Program-made: the position numbers and the translations under genes
Assembly (NCBI RefSeq): GCF_002979975.1
Contig: NZ_PCQD01000001.1
Coordinates: forward strand, 1 to 64,000
Direction: 5' to 3'
Source of the DNA: Pseudomonas sp. MYb185
GTDB taxonomy: Bacteria; Pseudomonadota; Gammaproteobacteria; Pseudomonadales; Pseudomonadaceae
DNA: 64,000 nt
The notes under the pieces: model-generated
Databases searched by the model: none
Seen by the model: the letters and a program-made list of their open reading frames with translations, nothing else
Told to the model about the DNA's origin: nothing
In this document: piece after piece, positions 48,980 to 57,115 of the stretch
Layout of the letters: each line of letters begins with the position of its first letter
Numbering within the stretch: the stretch's first letter is position 1

Positions 48980-49094
48980 GGAGCAGGTTGGCCGGCAGGG
49001 TTGTGCCGACCGTCGGTTGCCAGGGATGGCAACCGCGAGCCCCCAGGGATGGGTTCACGGCGTGTCGGCACGGCCCTGCCGGCCAACCTGCTCC
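48980..49094. repeat. cruciform repeat 2 (115 bp)
   Basis: 31-bp inverted arms (48980-49010 and 49064-49094, GGAGCAGGTTGGCCGGCAGG...) differ only at two positions that would still pair as G-U in RNA. Inside is the hairpin GGTTGCCA/TGGCAACC with loop GGGA and the core CGAGCCcccAGGGATG then TTCACGGCGTGTCG, nearly the core of repeat 1 inverted. Arms differ between the two copies; the core is kept. 54 bp of spacer separates the copies. Confidence 0.85.
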
Positions 49095-49121
49095 TTGCAG
49101 GCCCTCGACAAACAATACCAA

Positions 49122-49862
49122 TCAGGGATTCAGTGCATCCCGTACGGCCTGTTCGGTTGCCCGGTAGAACGCCTGGCCAGCCGATGACTCGCTCCATTCG
49201 GCGAACCGGGTCAGTTGGTCATCGTCCAGATCACGATAGATATAGGCCAGGGTATTGGGCAGGTTGGGGCGCATCTGCTGACGCAGGCGTTCACGTCCGC
49301 CGCTGCCGGCCTGCTGGGGGATGTTCATCAGCCCGCCGAGCAGATCGTTGGCACTCTGCGCCGCCAGCCCGGTCAGTGCGGTGGACACTTCCACACCCAG
49401 CTCCAGGGCCGGCAACTGCGTCGCCAGTCGCTCGATCAGCGCGCGGCGTTCGGCACTGAGCTGCTGTACCGGCAGGCCGCGCTGCATGCTAGCAACCGAG
49501 GCCGGGGAGCTGGCCTGGGTTTCCACTGCAACTATCTTCGTCCCCAGCGGACTATTGAAGAAGGTCAATGCCTGCTGGATATTCGCCGCATCCAGCGTCA
49601 ACGCCAGTCGTGCCTGGGCCCGGTCATGCATGCCCTGCTGTTCGAAACGCTGGTTGCTGTTGCGGATCAGGGTTTCCTGCAGCGCCGGTGGCAGTTGCTG
49701 GCTGTAGCGCTGCTGCGCGCTGGACAGCGCTGCCTGGAAGTGGTCCTGATGCTTGGCCATGCCACTGGCCTGATACAGCTGGTCAGGGTTGGCGCTGGCC
49801 TGCAGGCTGAACAGCAGGCCAGCGAGCAGTAATACGACAAAACGCAGGGGGGTTAGATGCAT
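49122..49862 (-). CDS. DUF2059 domain periplasmic protein
   Basis: 246 residues: a signal peptide (1 to about 24, ending SLQASA), then a helical protein. Two stretches (about 85-105 and 205-240) have the DUF2059 pattern, the second as LAYIYRDLDDDQLTRFAEWSESSAGQAFY, where a small aromatic-acidic motif is followed by a helix. The family is periplasmic and has no known biochemical role. ATG at 49862 is preferred; 49874 is also in frame. It is divergent from the 2OG oxygenase gene and its 3' end faces the cruciform repeats. Confidence 0.85.
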   Translation of the reverse strand: MHLTPLRFVVLLLAGLLFSLQASANPDQLYQASGMAKHQDHFQAALSSAQQRYSQQLPPALQETLIRNSNQRFEQQGMHDRAQARLALTLDAANIQQALTFFNSPLGTKIVAVETQASSPASVASMQRGLPVQQLSAERRALIERLATQLPALELGVEVSTALTGLAAQSANDLLGGLMNIPQQAGSGGRERLRQQMRPNLPNTLAYIYRDLDDDQLTRFAEWSESSAGQAFYRATEQAVRDALNP

Positions 49863-49999
49863 GGAGCCTCGCAAGGGTGGGAGTCAGAAAAATATCGGCA
49901 GCGTTCAGTAATCGTTTTACACTATCGGCACCTGGGATACCGGGTCTTGTCCGCCTTGCCACGTCCGTGGCCAGGCAGAGCTGCCATCCCGATTTGAGT

Positions 50000-50644
50000 A
50001 TGATGATGATGCCCGAGTTCCCTGCTGCTGCGGTAGACCGTCTGGTCCATGTGGCTGATTGCCTGGCCCTGCAGGGCTGGTCGATAACCGAGAGTGCCCT
50101 GCCTGCCGAACTGCTCGGCGAGCTGGAGCACAACTGCCGTTCGCTATGGGCCAGCGCAGCATTGAAACCGGCCGCGGTTGGTCGTAGCGGTGAGCAGTTG
50201 GTGCTGCCGCAGGTGCGTGGCGATCATATCCGCTGGCTGGACGATTGCCCACCCTGTGATGCCACCACGGCCTATCTCGAGGCCATGGACCGGCTGCGCG
50301 AGACCCTCAACCGGACCCTGTTCCTCGGCTTGGACAGTTTCGAGACCCATTATGCGCTGTACCCGCCCGGCGCCGGCTATCAGCGGCACGTGGACAGATT
50401 CAAGGACAACCCGCTGCGTACTGTCTCGGTGGTGCTCTATCTCAACAGCCAATGGCAGCCGGGGGATGGTGGCGAGTTGCGCCTGCATCTGCCGGAGGGC
50501 TGTATCGATGTACCGCCGCGGGCTGGTACGCTGGCGGTATTCATGAGCGACAGCCTGCCCCACGAGGTGCTCCAGGCGCAGCGTGAGCGCGCCAGCCTGG
50601 TGGGCTGGTTCCGTCGCCGGCCGGACAACCCCTTGCTGCTCTGA
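50000..50644 (+). CDS. 2-oxoglutarate/Fe(II)-dependent oxygenase (SM-20-like)
   Basis: About 214 residues with a prolyl-4-hydroxylase-type double-stranded beta-helix. Iron ligands are visible as H and D in YQRHVDRF and H in LPHEV, with the 2-oxoglutarate arginine in QRERASLVGWFRR; FETHYALYPPGAGY leads into the first ligand as in the family. Substrate unknown, perhaps a protein side chain. Four tandem ATG codons (50000-50011) make the exact start unclear; the later ones have better spacing to GAG. The frame is also open back to 49877. It precedes the DUF523 gene by 7 nt, likely one operon. Confidence 0.82.
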   Translation: MMMMPEFPAAAVDRLVHVADCLALQGWSITESALPAELLGELEHNCRSLWASAALKPAAVGRSGEQLVLPQVRGDHIRWLDDCPPCDATTAYLEAMDRLRETLNRTLFLGLDSFETHYALYPPGAGYQRHVDRFKDNPLRTVSVVLYLNSQWQPGDGGELRLHLPEGCIDVPPRAGTLAVFMSDSLPHEVLQAQRERASLVGWFRRRPDNPLLL

Positions 50645-50651
50645 GGCGATC

Positions 50652-51131
50652 ATGCAGAAGATCCTGGTCAGTCGTTGCCTGCTGGGGCACCCGGTCCGTT
50701 ACGACGGCGGCAGCTACGATCCGAATGACCTGCTGCAGCGCTGGCAAGCCCAGGGCCGCATCGTTACGTTGTGCCCGGAAGTCAGCGGCGGGCTGCCGAC
50801 ACCGCGAGCGCCAGCGGAGATTCCCGGCGGACAGGGCGCTGCGGTGCTGAATGGTCAGGTACCTGTGGTGGATATCGAGGGGCAGGATGTGACGGCCGCC
50901 TTCATTGCTGGCGCTACCGCCGCCGTTGAGCTGGCCGGGCAGTATGGGATTCGCTATGCCGTGCTCAAGGCGCGCAGCCCGTCTTGTGGCAATCATGAAA
51001 CCTACGATGGCAGCTTCAGCGGCACGCGGGTGGTTGGCGAGGGCGTCACCGCGGCGGCGTTGCGCCGCCACGGCGTCCGGGTATTCAACGAGAACGAGCT
51101 GGAGCAACTGGCTGCGTTGCTGGATGACTAG
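50652..51131 (+). CDS. DUF523 family protein (YbbK-like)
   Basis: 159 residues with the family's conserved cysteines: SRCLLG near residue 9, LCPEVSGG near 41 and ARSPSCG near 112. Three cysteines at these places suggest a metal or iron-sulfur site, but no function is established for the family. ATG at 50652 is right for the family start MQKILVSRCLLG. It follows the 2OG oxygenase by 7 nt and so may be co-expressed with it. The plus-strand pair converges with the YjiK-like gene. Confidence 0.85.
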   Translation: MQKILVSRCLLGHPVRYDGGSYDPNDLLQRWQAQGRIVTLCPEVSGGLPTPRAPAEIPGGQGAAVLNGQVPVVDIEGQDVTAAFIAGATAAVELAGQYGIRYAVLKARSPSCGNHETYDGSFSGTRVVGEGVTAAALRRHGVRVFNENELEQLAALLDD

Positions 51132-51154
51132 GCCCAAGGGGAGGGGGGTGAGTC

Positions 51155-52054
51155 CTACTCCTGCCGCGGGACGAATCGGTAGAACAGATTCGGCTCGCTG
51201 ACCACGTATACCCGCCGCTGGCTGTCCACGGCCAGCCCCTCGGCCTGAGGCACGGTGTTGCGCAGCCCGCTCATGCCGCGCCATAGCCCCAGCAGGCTGA
51301 GAGGCTGACCGTCGGCGCCGTACTCCACCACCATGTGCGACTCGTCGCTGAGCAGCAGCAGATGCCTGGTTGAGCTATCCAGGGTCAGGGACGACAGGTC
51401 GCGCATGAACAGGTCGGCTGGCGCCAGGGTCGGTTCCAGGCTGATGCTGATCTCCGACGAGCCGCCGGTCTGGTCGGCGAAGCCAGTGACCACCAGTACC
51501 TGTAGCGGGTCCCGTTCCTTGACTATCAGCAGGCGCTGGCGCTGTTCATCCCAGGACAGGCCTTCCAGACCCTTGTTGTCGCTGTCGCCGAGGGCGATGG
51601 TCAGGCTCGGTGCACCACTGACATCCAGCTCCTGGGCATCGGCCGGAATCTCGATCTGCAGCAGCCGGCGCCGGTGTTCCTCGGCAATCACATAGCGATT
51701 GCCATCGATATGGGTGAGTCCTTCCATATCGGATACGCCGCTGACCCGGATGCGGCGCAGCAACTGGCCATCCAGGCTCAGCTCGACGATCAGCGGTTCG
51801 CCATTGAGCAGGCCGAACAGGGTATCGCTGTCGCTGTTGTAGGTCAGCGCGGACAGGTCATCTTCCAGCTCGGGAATCGACAGGGCTTCGATGTCCACCC
51901 GGTAGCGTCCCAGGTTGAAGGCCTGTTCGGGCATCGGTTGGCGGTTCAGCTTCCAGTTCTGCCACAGCAGAACATCCAGGTGCAGATAGCGCAGGGTGCC
52001 CCCGGCGACCAGCAGCAACAGCATCAGGGCTGCCGGCAGCAGATAACGCTTCAA
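51155..52054 (-). CDS. SdiA-regulated domain protein (YjiK-like)
   Basis: 299 residues: an N-terminal membrane anchor (about 5-20) followed by a beta-propeller of the SdiA-regulated (YjiK) family, with repeated strands such as LSALTYNSDSDTLFGLLN, VSDMEGLTHIDGNRYVIAEE and NKGLEGLSWDEQRQRLLIVKE. These blades resemble calcium-binding esterase propellers, but no activity is assigned. It is probably attached to the inner membrane facing the periplasm. It sits 42 nt downstream of the fumarylacetoacetate hydrolase-type gene on the same strand. Confidence 0.85.
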   Translation of the reverse strand: MKRYLLPAALMLLLLVAGGTLRYLHLDVLLWQNWKLNRQPMPEQAFNLGRYRVDIEALSIPELEDDLSALTYNSDSDTLFGLLNGEPLIVELSLDGQLLRRIRVSGVSDMEGLTHIDGNRYVIAEEHRRRLLQIEIPADAQELDVSGAPSLTIALGDSDNKGLEGLSWDEQRQRLLIVKERDPLQVLVVTGFADQTGGSSEISISLEPTLAPADLFMRDLSSLTLDSSTRHLLLLSDESHMVVEYGADGQPLSLLGLWRGMSGLRNTVPQAEGLAVDSQRRVYVVSEPNLFYRFVPRQE

Positions 52055-52096
52055 ATGACGCTCTCCTTGTTTCCGAACACTAGCGCCGGGTGGCGC

Positions 52097-52765
52097 TCAG
52101 GCGAGTACCTGCGTGGTCTGCTGCAATACACCGGGAATGGCCAGCTCCAGCTGGTCGCCGGTATTCAGTACGCCGACGCCGGCCGGGGTTCCGGTGATCA
52201 CCACGTCGCCCGGCAGCAGGCTGAATACCCCGGCAATATGCTGTAGCAGGGCAATGATCGGAGTGATCATGTCCGCGCTGTTACCGTGCTGGCGCAGTTC
52301 GCCGTTGATGGTCAACTGCAGCGGAATGTCATTCAGTGCCGGTGCCTGCTCGGGACGGACAAAGCGCGACAGCGGGCAGGCGGCATCGAAGGCCTTGGCG
52401 CGTTCCCAGGGATGGCCCTTGGTCTTGAGTTGATCCTGCAATTCGCGCAGGGTCAGGTCCAGCGCCAGGCCGACCCCGGCGATGGCAGCGGCGGCATCCG
52501 CCGGGCTGACGATGCCGGACAGTGGCGCGCCGATCAGCAGGGCGATTTCCGTTTCATAATGCACCGCGCCGCGCCCGCTGGGCAGGCGGAAGCCCTCAGT
52601 CAGCGGCACTACCGAGGTGGACGGCTTGATGAACAGCAGGGGTTCGCTGGGTACCGGGTTGTTCAACTCGCGGGCGTGTTCGGCGTAGTTGCGTCCCACG
52701 CAGACCACCTTGCCCATGGCCAGGGGGAGGGTAGTGCCGTCGATGTACTGGTGCTGATAGGTCAT
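52097..52765 (-). CDS. fumarylacetoacetate hydrolase family protein (YcgM-like)
   Basis: 222 residues of the FAH fold. Metal ligands sit in HYETEIALLIG near residue 72 and D103; VGRNYAEHARELNN near the start and GDVVITGTPAGVG near the end are family marks. Members act as acylpyruvases or oxaloacetate decarboxylases (FAHD1-like) or as isomerases in aromatic catabolism; no catabolic genes are nearby, so an acylpyruvase or oxaloacetate role is the better guess. It starts 9 nt after the D-2-hydroxyglutarate dehydrogenase gene and is probably in its operon. Confidence 0.85.
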   Translation of the reverse strand: MTYQHQYIDGTTLPLAMGKVVCVGRNYAEHARELNNPVPSEPLLFIKPSTSVVPLTEGFRLPSGRGAVHYETEIALLIGAPLSGIVSPADAAAAIAGVGLALDLTLRELQDQLKTKGHPWERAKAFDAACPLSRFVRPEQAPALNDIPLQLTINGELRQHGNSADMITPIIALLQHIAGVFSLLPGDVVITGTPAGVGVLNTGDQLELAIPGVLQQTTQVLA

Positions 52766-52774
52766 GGTGGTCTC

Positions 52775-54169
52775 TCAGTCAGCGAAGATCTTGCCCGGGT
52801 TCATGATGCCGTTGGGGTCGAATACCGCCTTGACCGCCTTCATCACGGCGATTTCCTCGGCGCTGCGGCTGTAGCCCAGGTAGTCGCGCTTGGTCATGCC
52901 AACGCCGTGTTCGGCGGAGATCGAGCCGTTGTAGCGCTGCACTATATCGAATACCCACTGGTTGACGCTGGCGCACTTGGCGAAGAATTCTTCCTTGGGC
53001 ATGGCGTCGGGCTTGAGGATGTTCAGGTGCAGGTTGCCATCGCCGATATGGCCGAACCAGACGATCTCGAAATCGGGGTAGTGCTCACCGACGATGGCGT
53101 CGATGTCGCGCAGGAAGGCCGGCACCTGGCTGATGGTGACCGAGATGTCGTTCTTGTACGGGGTCCAGTGGGAGATGGTTTCGGAGATGAACTCGCGCAG
53201 CTTCCACAGGTTCTGCAGCTGCTGCTCGCTCTGGCTCATCACGCCATCCAGTACCCAGCCCTGTTCCACGCAATGCTCGAAGGTGGCCAGTGCCTGGTTG
53301 GCGATGTCCTCGCTGACCGCTTCGAACTCCAGCAGCGCATAGAACGGGCAATCGGTTTCGAATGGCGCCGGCACGTCGCCGCGGGCCAGCACTTTTGCCA
53401 TGGCCTTGTCGGAGAAGAATTCGAAGGCGGTCAGATCCAGCTTGCTCTGGAAGGCGTGCAATACCGGCATGATGGAGTCGAAGTCCGGGGTGCCGAGCAC
53501 CATGGCAGTGAGGTTCTTCGGTGCCCGCTCCAGACGCATGGTCGCCTCGACCACGAAGCCCAGGGTACCCTCGGCGCCGATGAACAGCTGGCGCAGATCA
53601 TAGCCGGTGGCGTTCTTCACCAGACCCTTGTTCAGCTCCAGCAGCTCGCCGCTACCGGTTACCACCTTGAGGCCGGCGACCCAGTTGCGGGTCATGCCGT
53701 AGCGGATCACCTTGATACCGCCGGCGTTGGTGCCGATGTTGCCGCCGATCTGGCTGGAGCCGGCGGAGGCGAAGTCCACCGGGTAGTACAGGCCCTGTTC
53801 CTCGGCGTACTGCTGCAGCTGGGCGGTGACCACCCCAGGCTGACAGGTCACGGTGCGATCGAAGAGGTTGAAGTCGAGAATCCGGTTCATGTAGTCGAAG
53901 GACACCACGATCTCGCCGTTGGCCGCCACCGCCGCAGCGGACAGCCCGGTGCGGCCGCCCGAGGGCGTTAGCGCCAGCTTGTGCTCATTGGCAAAGCGTA
54001 CCACCGCCTGCACCTGCTCGATGCTCTTGGGAAACACGATGGCCAGCGGTGCCGGTTCGAACTGCTTGGTCCAGTCCCGTCCCCAGGTGGTCAGCGACTC
54101 GCTATCGGTGCGTACCTTGTCGGCGTCAACCAGCGTTTTCAGGGTTTCGATTATGGCTTCTGGGGTCAT
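52775..54169 (-). CDS. FAD-linked D-2-hydroxyglutarate dehydrogenase
   Basis: 464-residue flavoenzyme of the vanillyl-alcohol-oxidase/GlcD type. The FAD-binding part has PSGGRTGLSAAAVA near residue 67, ASAGSSQIGGNIGTNAGGIKVIRYG and VKNATGYDLRQLFIGAEGTLGF cut here to their cores SQIGGNIGTNAGG and GAEGTLGF; the C-terminal part has the metal-site pattern WFGHIGDGNLHLN and the end EHGVGMTKRDYL with FDPNGIMNPGKI. Next to serA, divergent by 171 bp, it corresponds to the enzyme shown in Pseudomonas to remove the D-2-hydroxyglutarate made by SerA side activity. ATG 54169 chosen by family start MTPEAIIETL. Confidence 0.9.
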   Translation of the reverse strand: MTPEAIIETLKTLVDADKVRTDSESLTTWGRDWTKQFEPAPLAIVFPKSIEQVQAVVRFANEHKLALTPSGGRTGLSAAAVAANGEIVVSFDYMNRILDFNLFDRTVTCQPGVVTAQLQQYAEEQGLYYPVDFASAGSSQIGGNIGTNAGGIKVIRYGMTRNWVAGLKVVTGSGELLELNKGLVKNATGYDLRQLFIGAEGTLGFVVEATMRLERAPKNLTAMVLGTPDFDSIMPVLHAFQSKLDLTAFEFFSDKAMAKVLARGDVPAPFETDCPFYALLEFEAVSEDIANQALATFEHCVEQGWVLDGVMSQSEQQLQNLWKLREFISETISHWTPYKNDISVTISQVPAFLRDIDAIVGEHYPDFEIVWFGHIGDGNLHLNILKPDAMPKEEFFAKCASVNQWVFDIVQRYNGSISAEHGVGMTKRDYLGYSRSAEEIAVMKAVKAVFDPNGIMNPGKIFAD

Positions 54170-54340
54170 GGCGGCTCTCAAACAGAATTCATGCGGTGCC
54201 TGAACAGATTTCACGCTGCACAGGCATCTGAAAAAGGGAGATTATGCTAGCATATGCGGCTTCCGAAACAGGTCTCCGACTGAGAAAACGCCGAAAAACC
54301 TGACGGACCATCATACATCAGCATTACGGGTAACTGACAC

Positions 54341-55570
54341 ATGGCTAAAACCTCGCTGGACAAAAGCAAAATCAAGTTTCTGCTCCTCGAGGGTGTGCAC
54401 CAGACTGCCGTTGACACGCTTACGGCAGCCGGTTACACCAATATCGATTATCACACCGGCTCCCTCCCCGAAGAACAGCTCAAGGAAGCCATTGCCGATG
54501 CGCATTTCATCGGCGTCCGTTCCCGCACGCAGCTGACCGCTGAGGTGCTGGCGCACGCGCACAAGCTGGTGGCCGTCGGTTGCTTCTGTATCGGTACCAA
54601 CCAGGTCGACCTGGAAACAGCGCGGGAAATGGGTGTCGCCGTATTCAACGCGCCTTATTCCAACACCCGCTCGGTAGCCGAGCTGGTATTGGCTGAGGCC
54701 ATCCTGCTGCTGCGCGGCATCCCGGAGAAGAACGCGGTTGCCCACCGCGGTGGCTGGCTGAAGAGCGCCACCAACTCCTTCGAGATCCGCGGCAAGAAGC
54801 TGGGTATCATCGGTTACGGCTCCATCGGTACCCAACTGTCGGTGCTGGCGGAAAACCTCGGCATGCAGGTGTACTTCTATGACGTGGTGACCAAGCTGCC
54901 GCTGGGCAATGCGCAGCAGGTCGGCTCGCTGACCGAGCTGTTGGGCATGGCCGACATCGTCACCCTGCACGTACCGGAAACCGCCGCCACCAAGTGGATG
55001 ATCGGCGAGAAGGAAATCCGTGCCATGAAGAAGGGCGGCATCCTGATCAACGCGGCCCGCGGTACCGTGGTGGATATCGACGCGCTGGCGGCGGCACTGG
55101 CCGACAAGCACCTCAACGGTGCCGCCATCGATGTGTTCCCGGTTGAGCCGCGTTCCAACAATGACGAGTTCGTCTCGCCGCTGCGTGAGTTCGACAACTG
55201 CCTGCTGACGCCGCACATCGGTGGTTCGACCATGGAAGCCCAGGCCAACATCGGTCTGGAAGTGGCGGAGAAGCTGGTGCGCTACAGCGACAACGGTACC
55301 TCCATCACCTCGGTCAACTTCCCCGAAGTGGCGCTGCCGTCGCACCCCGGCAAGCACCGTCTGCTGCACATCCACCAGAACATCCCTGGTGTGATGAGCG
55401 AGATCAACCAGGTGTTCGCCAGCAATGGCATCAACATCTCCGGTCAGTATCTGCAGACCAACGAAAAGGTCGGTTACGTGGTCATCGATGTCGATGCCGC
55501 CTATTCCGACCTGGCACTGAAGAAGCTGAACGAAGTCAACGGCACCATTCGTTGCCGCGTGCTGTTCTGA
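54341..55570 (+). CDS. serA: D-3-phosphoglycerate dehydrogenase
   Basis: First step of serine synthesis, oxidising 3-phosphoglycerate; the reaction is pulled forward by reducing 2-oxoglutarate to D-2-hydroxyglutarate. 409 residues like E. coli SerA. Seen: NAPYSNTRSVAEL, the NAD site LGIIGYGSIGTQLSVLAE shortened here to GIIGYGSIGTQ, catalytic INAARGT and PHIGGST, and a C-terminal ACT domain (about 337-409, starting RLLHIHQNIPGVMSEIN) that binds serine for feedback inhibition. It diverges from the D-2-hydroxyglutarate dehydrogenase gene. A 12-bp hairpin follows the stop. Confidence 0.97.
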   Translation: MAKTSLDKSKIKFLLLEGVHQTAVDTLTAAGYTNIDYHTGSLPEEQLKEAIADAHFIGVRSRTQLTAEVLAHAHKLVAVGCFCIGTNQVDLETAREMGVAVFNAPYSNTRSVAELVLAEAILLLRGIPEKNAVAHRGGWLKSATNSFEIRGKKLGIIGYGSIGTQLSVLAENLGMQVYFYDVVTKLPLGNAQQVGSLTELLGMADIVTLHVPETAATKWMIGEKEIRAMKKGGILINAARGTVVDIDALAAALADKHLNGAAIDVFPVEPRSNNDEFVSPLREFDNCLLTPHIGGSTMEAQANIGLEVAEKLVRYSDNGTSITSVNFPEVALPSHPGKHRLLHIHQNIPGVMSEINQVFASNGINISGQYLQTNEKVGYVVIDVDAAYSDLALKKLNEVNGTIRCRVLF

Positions 55571-55575
55571 TGTCA

Positions 55576-55606
55576 CGGCGTGGCGGGTATGCTCCCCGCC
55601 ACGCCG
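55576..55606 (+). terminator. terminator of serA
   Basis: CGGCGTGGCGGG and CCCGCCACGCCG form a perfect 12-bp stem with a 7-nt loop, 5 nt after the stop codon. The following CTTCTGTG is only weakly T-rich. Confidence 0.75.
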
Positions 55607-55678
55607 CTTCTGTGTAGAACACCTTTCCTTTCCCTCCTCTCCCTCCTCTATTGCTCTGCCCGGCGCTGATCGAGCTTC

Positions 55679-55734
55679 GTTCAGCTCAGGTTCAGCGGGG
55701 GTTCAGGTCGCGTTCAGCTGTCATTTGGCATGCT
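55679..55734 (+). promoter_or_regulatory. oprH promoter with four PhoP half-sites
   Basis: GTTCAG occurs at 55679, 55690, 55701 and 55712, exactly 11 bp apart, so all four face the same side of the helix. This is the direct-repeat layout bound by PhoP/OmpR-type regulators. The last copy ends 11 nt before CATGCT (55729-55734), a poor -10, so activation would be needed. The leader to the oprH ATG is short. Confidence 0.85.
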
Positions 55735-55765
55735 GTCTCCCGTTGTCATCAAGGAGACGCAAGCA

Positions 55766-56371
55766 ATGAAAACCACTCTGAAACTACTCGCGGTCGGCAC
55801 CAGCCTGGCCTTCGCCAGCCTGCCGGCATTGGCCCAGGACAGCTTCGTCGGCCTGACCTGGGGCGAGACCAGCAACAATGTCGATCGCTCCAGCGCCCTG
55901 AAAGGCAGCCCGGAAACCCGTCGTCTGGACGACACCATCAACAACTCCGGTACCTGGGGTGTGCGTGGTGGTATGCAGGATGACACCGGGCGTATGTACG
56001 TGACCTATGAATATGTGTCCGATACCTATTCCAACCGCTACAAGATGCGCCAGCAGAACCTGCTCGGCAGCTATGATCTGTTCCTGCCGGTGGCGGACAA
56101 CACCAACCTGTTCGGCGGTGTCACTGCCGGTCTGGTCAAGCTGGAACAGGACTCCCCGGGCTTCCATCGTGACAGCGACCTGGGTGTGGCCGGTGGCCTG
56201 CAGGCGGGTGTCCTGCACCGTCTGAGCCCCAATGCCTCGCTGGAAGCCGGCTATCGCTATCTGCGCACCACTGCTGATGCCAACCTCAACGCCCGTGATC
56301 GCAGTGTCGGTGGTTCGTTTGACCTGAAAAGCTCGGATCAGGCCTATCTCGGTTTAAACTACCACTTCTGA
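55766..56371 (+). CDS. oprH: OprH outer membrane protein
   Basis: Small outer membrane beta-barrel that binds lipopolysaccharide and stabilises the surface when Mg2+ is low. 201 residues with a signal peptide (ending LPALAQ near residue 23). The mature start DSFVGLTWGETSNN and later RQQNLLGSYD, FLPVADNTNLFGG, GLVKLEQD, GFHRDSDLG and EAGYRYLRT follow P. aeruginosa OprH closely; it ends in the aromatic LGLNYHF typical of barrel strands. AAGGAG lies eight bases before the ATG. It is the first gene of oprH-phoP-phoQ, preceded by PhoP boxes and followed by a hairpin that may lower read-through into phoP. Confidence 0.95.
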   Translation: MKTTLKLLAVGTSLAFASLPALAQDSFVGLTWGETSNNVDRSSALKGSPETRRLDDTINNSGTWGVRGGMQDDTGRMYVTYEYVSDTYSNRYKMRQQNLLGSYDLFLPVADNTNLFGGVTAGLVKLEQDSPGFHRDSDLGVAGGLQAGVLHRLSPNASLEAGYRYLRTTADANLNARDRSVGGSFDLKSSDQAYLGLNYHF

Positions 56372-56385
56372 TTCCGGCGTGACCG

Positions 56386-56413
56386 AACCCGCCCGGCCTG
56401 TGCCGGGCGGGTT
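56386..56413 (+). terminator. hairpin between oprH and phoP
   Basis: AACCCGCCCGGC and GCCGGGCGGGTT form a perfect 12-bp stem with a CTGT loop, followed by TGCATG. It lies 15 nt after the oprH stop. As phoP has no other obvious promoter, this probably works as a partial terminator that makes oprH more abundant than phoPQ. Confidence 0.7.
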
Positions 56414-56437
56414 TGCATGCCTTGGTGTGAGGGCGGT

Positions 56438-57115
56438 ATGAAACTTCTGTTGGTCGAAGACGAGGCGCTATTGCGTCATCACTTGTCCACCCGCTTTGGC
56501 GAGATCGGGCATATCGTCGATGCTGTGGACAGCGCCGAGGAGGGGCTGTTCCAGGCCCAGAACTTCAATCACGACATCGCCATCATCGACCTTGGCCTGC
56601 CTGGTATGGGCGGGCTGGATCTGATCCGGCAACTGCGCAGCATGGGGCGGACCTTTCCCATCCTGATTCTCACTGCCCGCGGCAATTGGCAGGACAAGGT
56701 CGAGGGACTGGCTTCCGGGGCTGACGACTACGTGGTCAAGCCTTTCCAGTTCGAAGAGCTGGAGGCACGTCTCAATGCGCTGGTGCGACGCTCCTCGGGT
56801 TTCGTCCAGGCGCAGATCCGTGCCGGTACGCTGGTGCTGGACCTGAACCGCAAGCAGGCCAGCGTGGCCGACCAGCCCGTGCAACTGACCGCCTTCGAAT
56901 ACCGGATACTCGAATACCTGATGCGCCACCATCAACAGGTGGTCGCCAAGGAACGGCTGATCGAGCAGCTGTATCCGGATGATGAGGAGCGCGACCCGAA
57001 TGTCATCGAGGTGCTGGTCGGGCGGTTGCGCCGCAAGCTGGAAGTGGCGGGTAATCCCAAGCTGATCGAAACGGTGCGGGGTCAGGGCTACCTGTTTACC
57101 GGGCAGTGCCAGTGA
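56438..57115 (+). CDS. phoP: PhoP response regulator
   Basis: 225-residue OmpR-type regulator. Receiver domain: acidic pocket in LLVEDEALLRHH (E9, D10), phospho-acceptor Asp in IIDLGLPGMGG (about D51), Lys in DDYVVKPFQFEE. DNA-binding domain from about 125 with LTAFEYRILEYLMRHHQQVV in short form LTAFEYRILEYL and the recognition part VIEVLVGRLRRKLE. The GNWQDKVEGLASGADDY region is nearly that of P. aeruginosa PhoP. It answers low Mg2+ and cationic peptides through PhoQ and activates oprH. The stop overlaps the phoQ GTG start. Confidence 0.96.
   Translation: MKLLLVEDEALLRHHLSTRFGEIGHIVDAVDSAEEGLFQAQNFNHDIAIIDLGLPGMGGLDLIRQLRSMGRTFPILILTARGNWQDKVEGLASGADDYVVKPFQFEELEARLNALVRRSSGFVQAQIRAGTLVLDLNRKQASVADQPVQLTAFEYRILEYLMRHHQQVVAKERLIEQLYPDDEERDPNVIEVLVGRLRRKLEVAGNPKLIETVRGQGYLFTGQCQ

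Noticed and set aside
48770-49121. A tRNA or other structured RNA gene in the cruciform region
   Set aside because: No tRNA arms or CCA end are present; the folding is explained by the long inverted arms.
55679-55717. CRISPR-like short regular repeats
   Set aside because: The unit is six bases with 5-bp gaps beside a PhoP-controlled gene, which fits response-regulator half-sites and not CRISPR.
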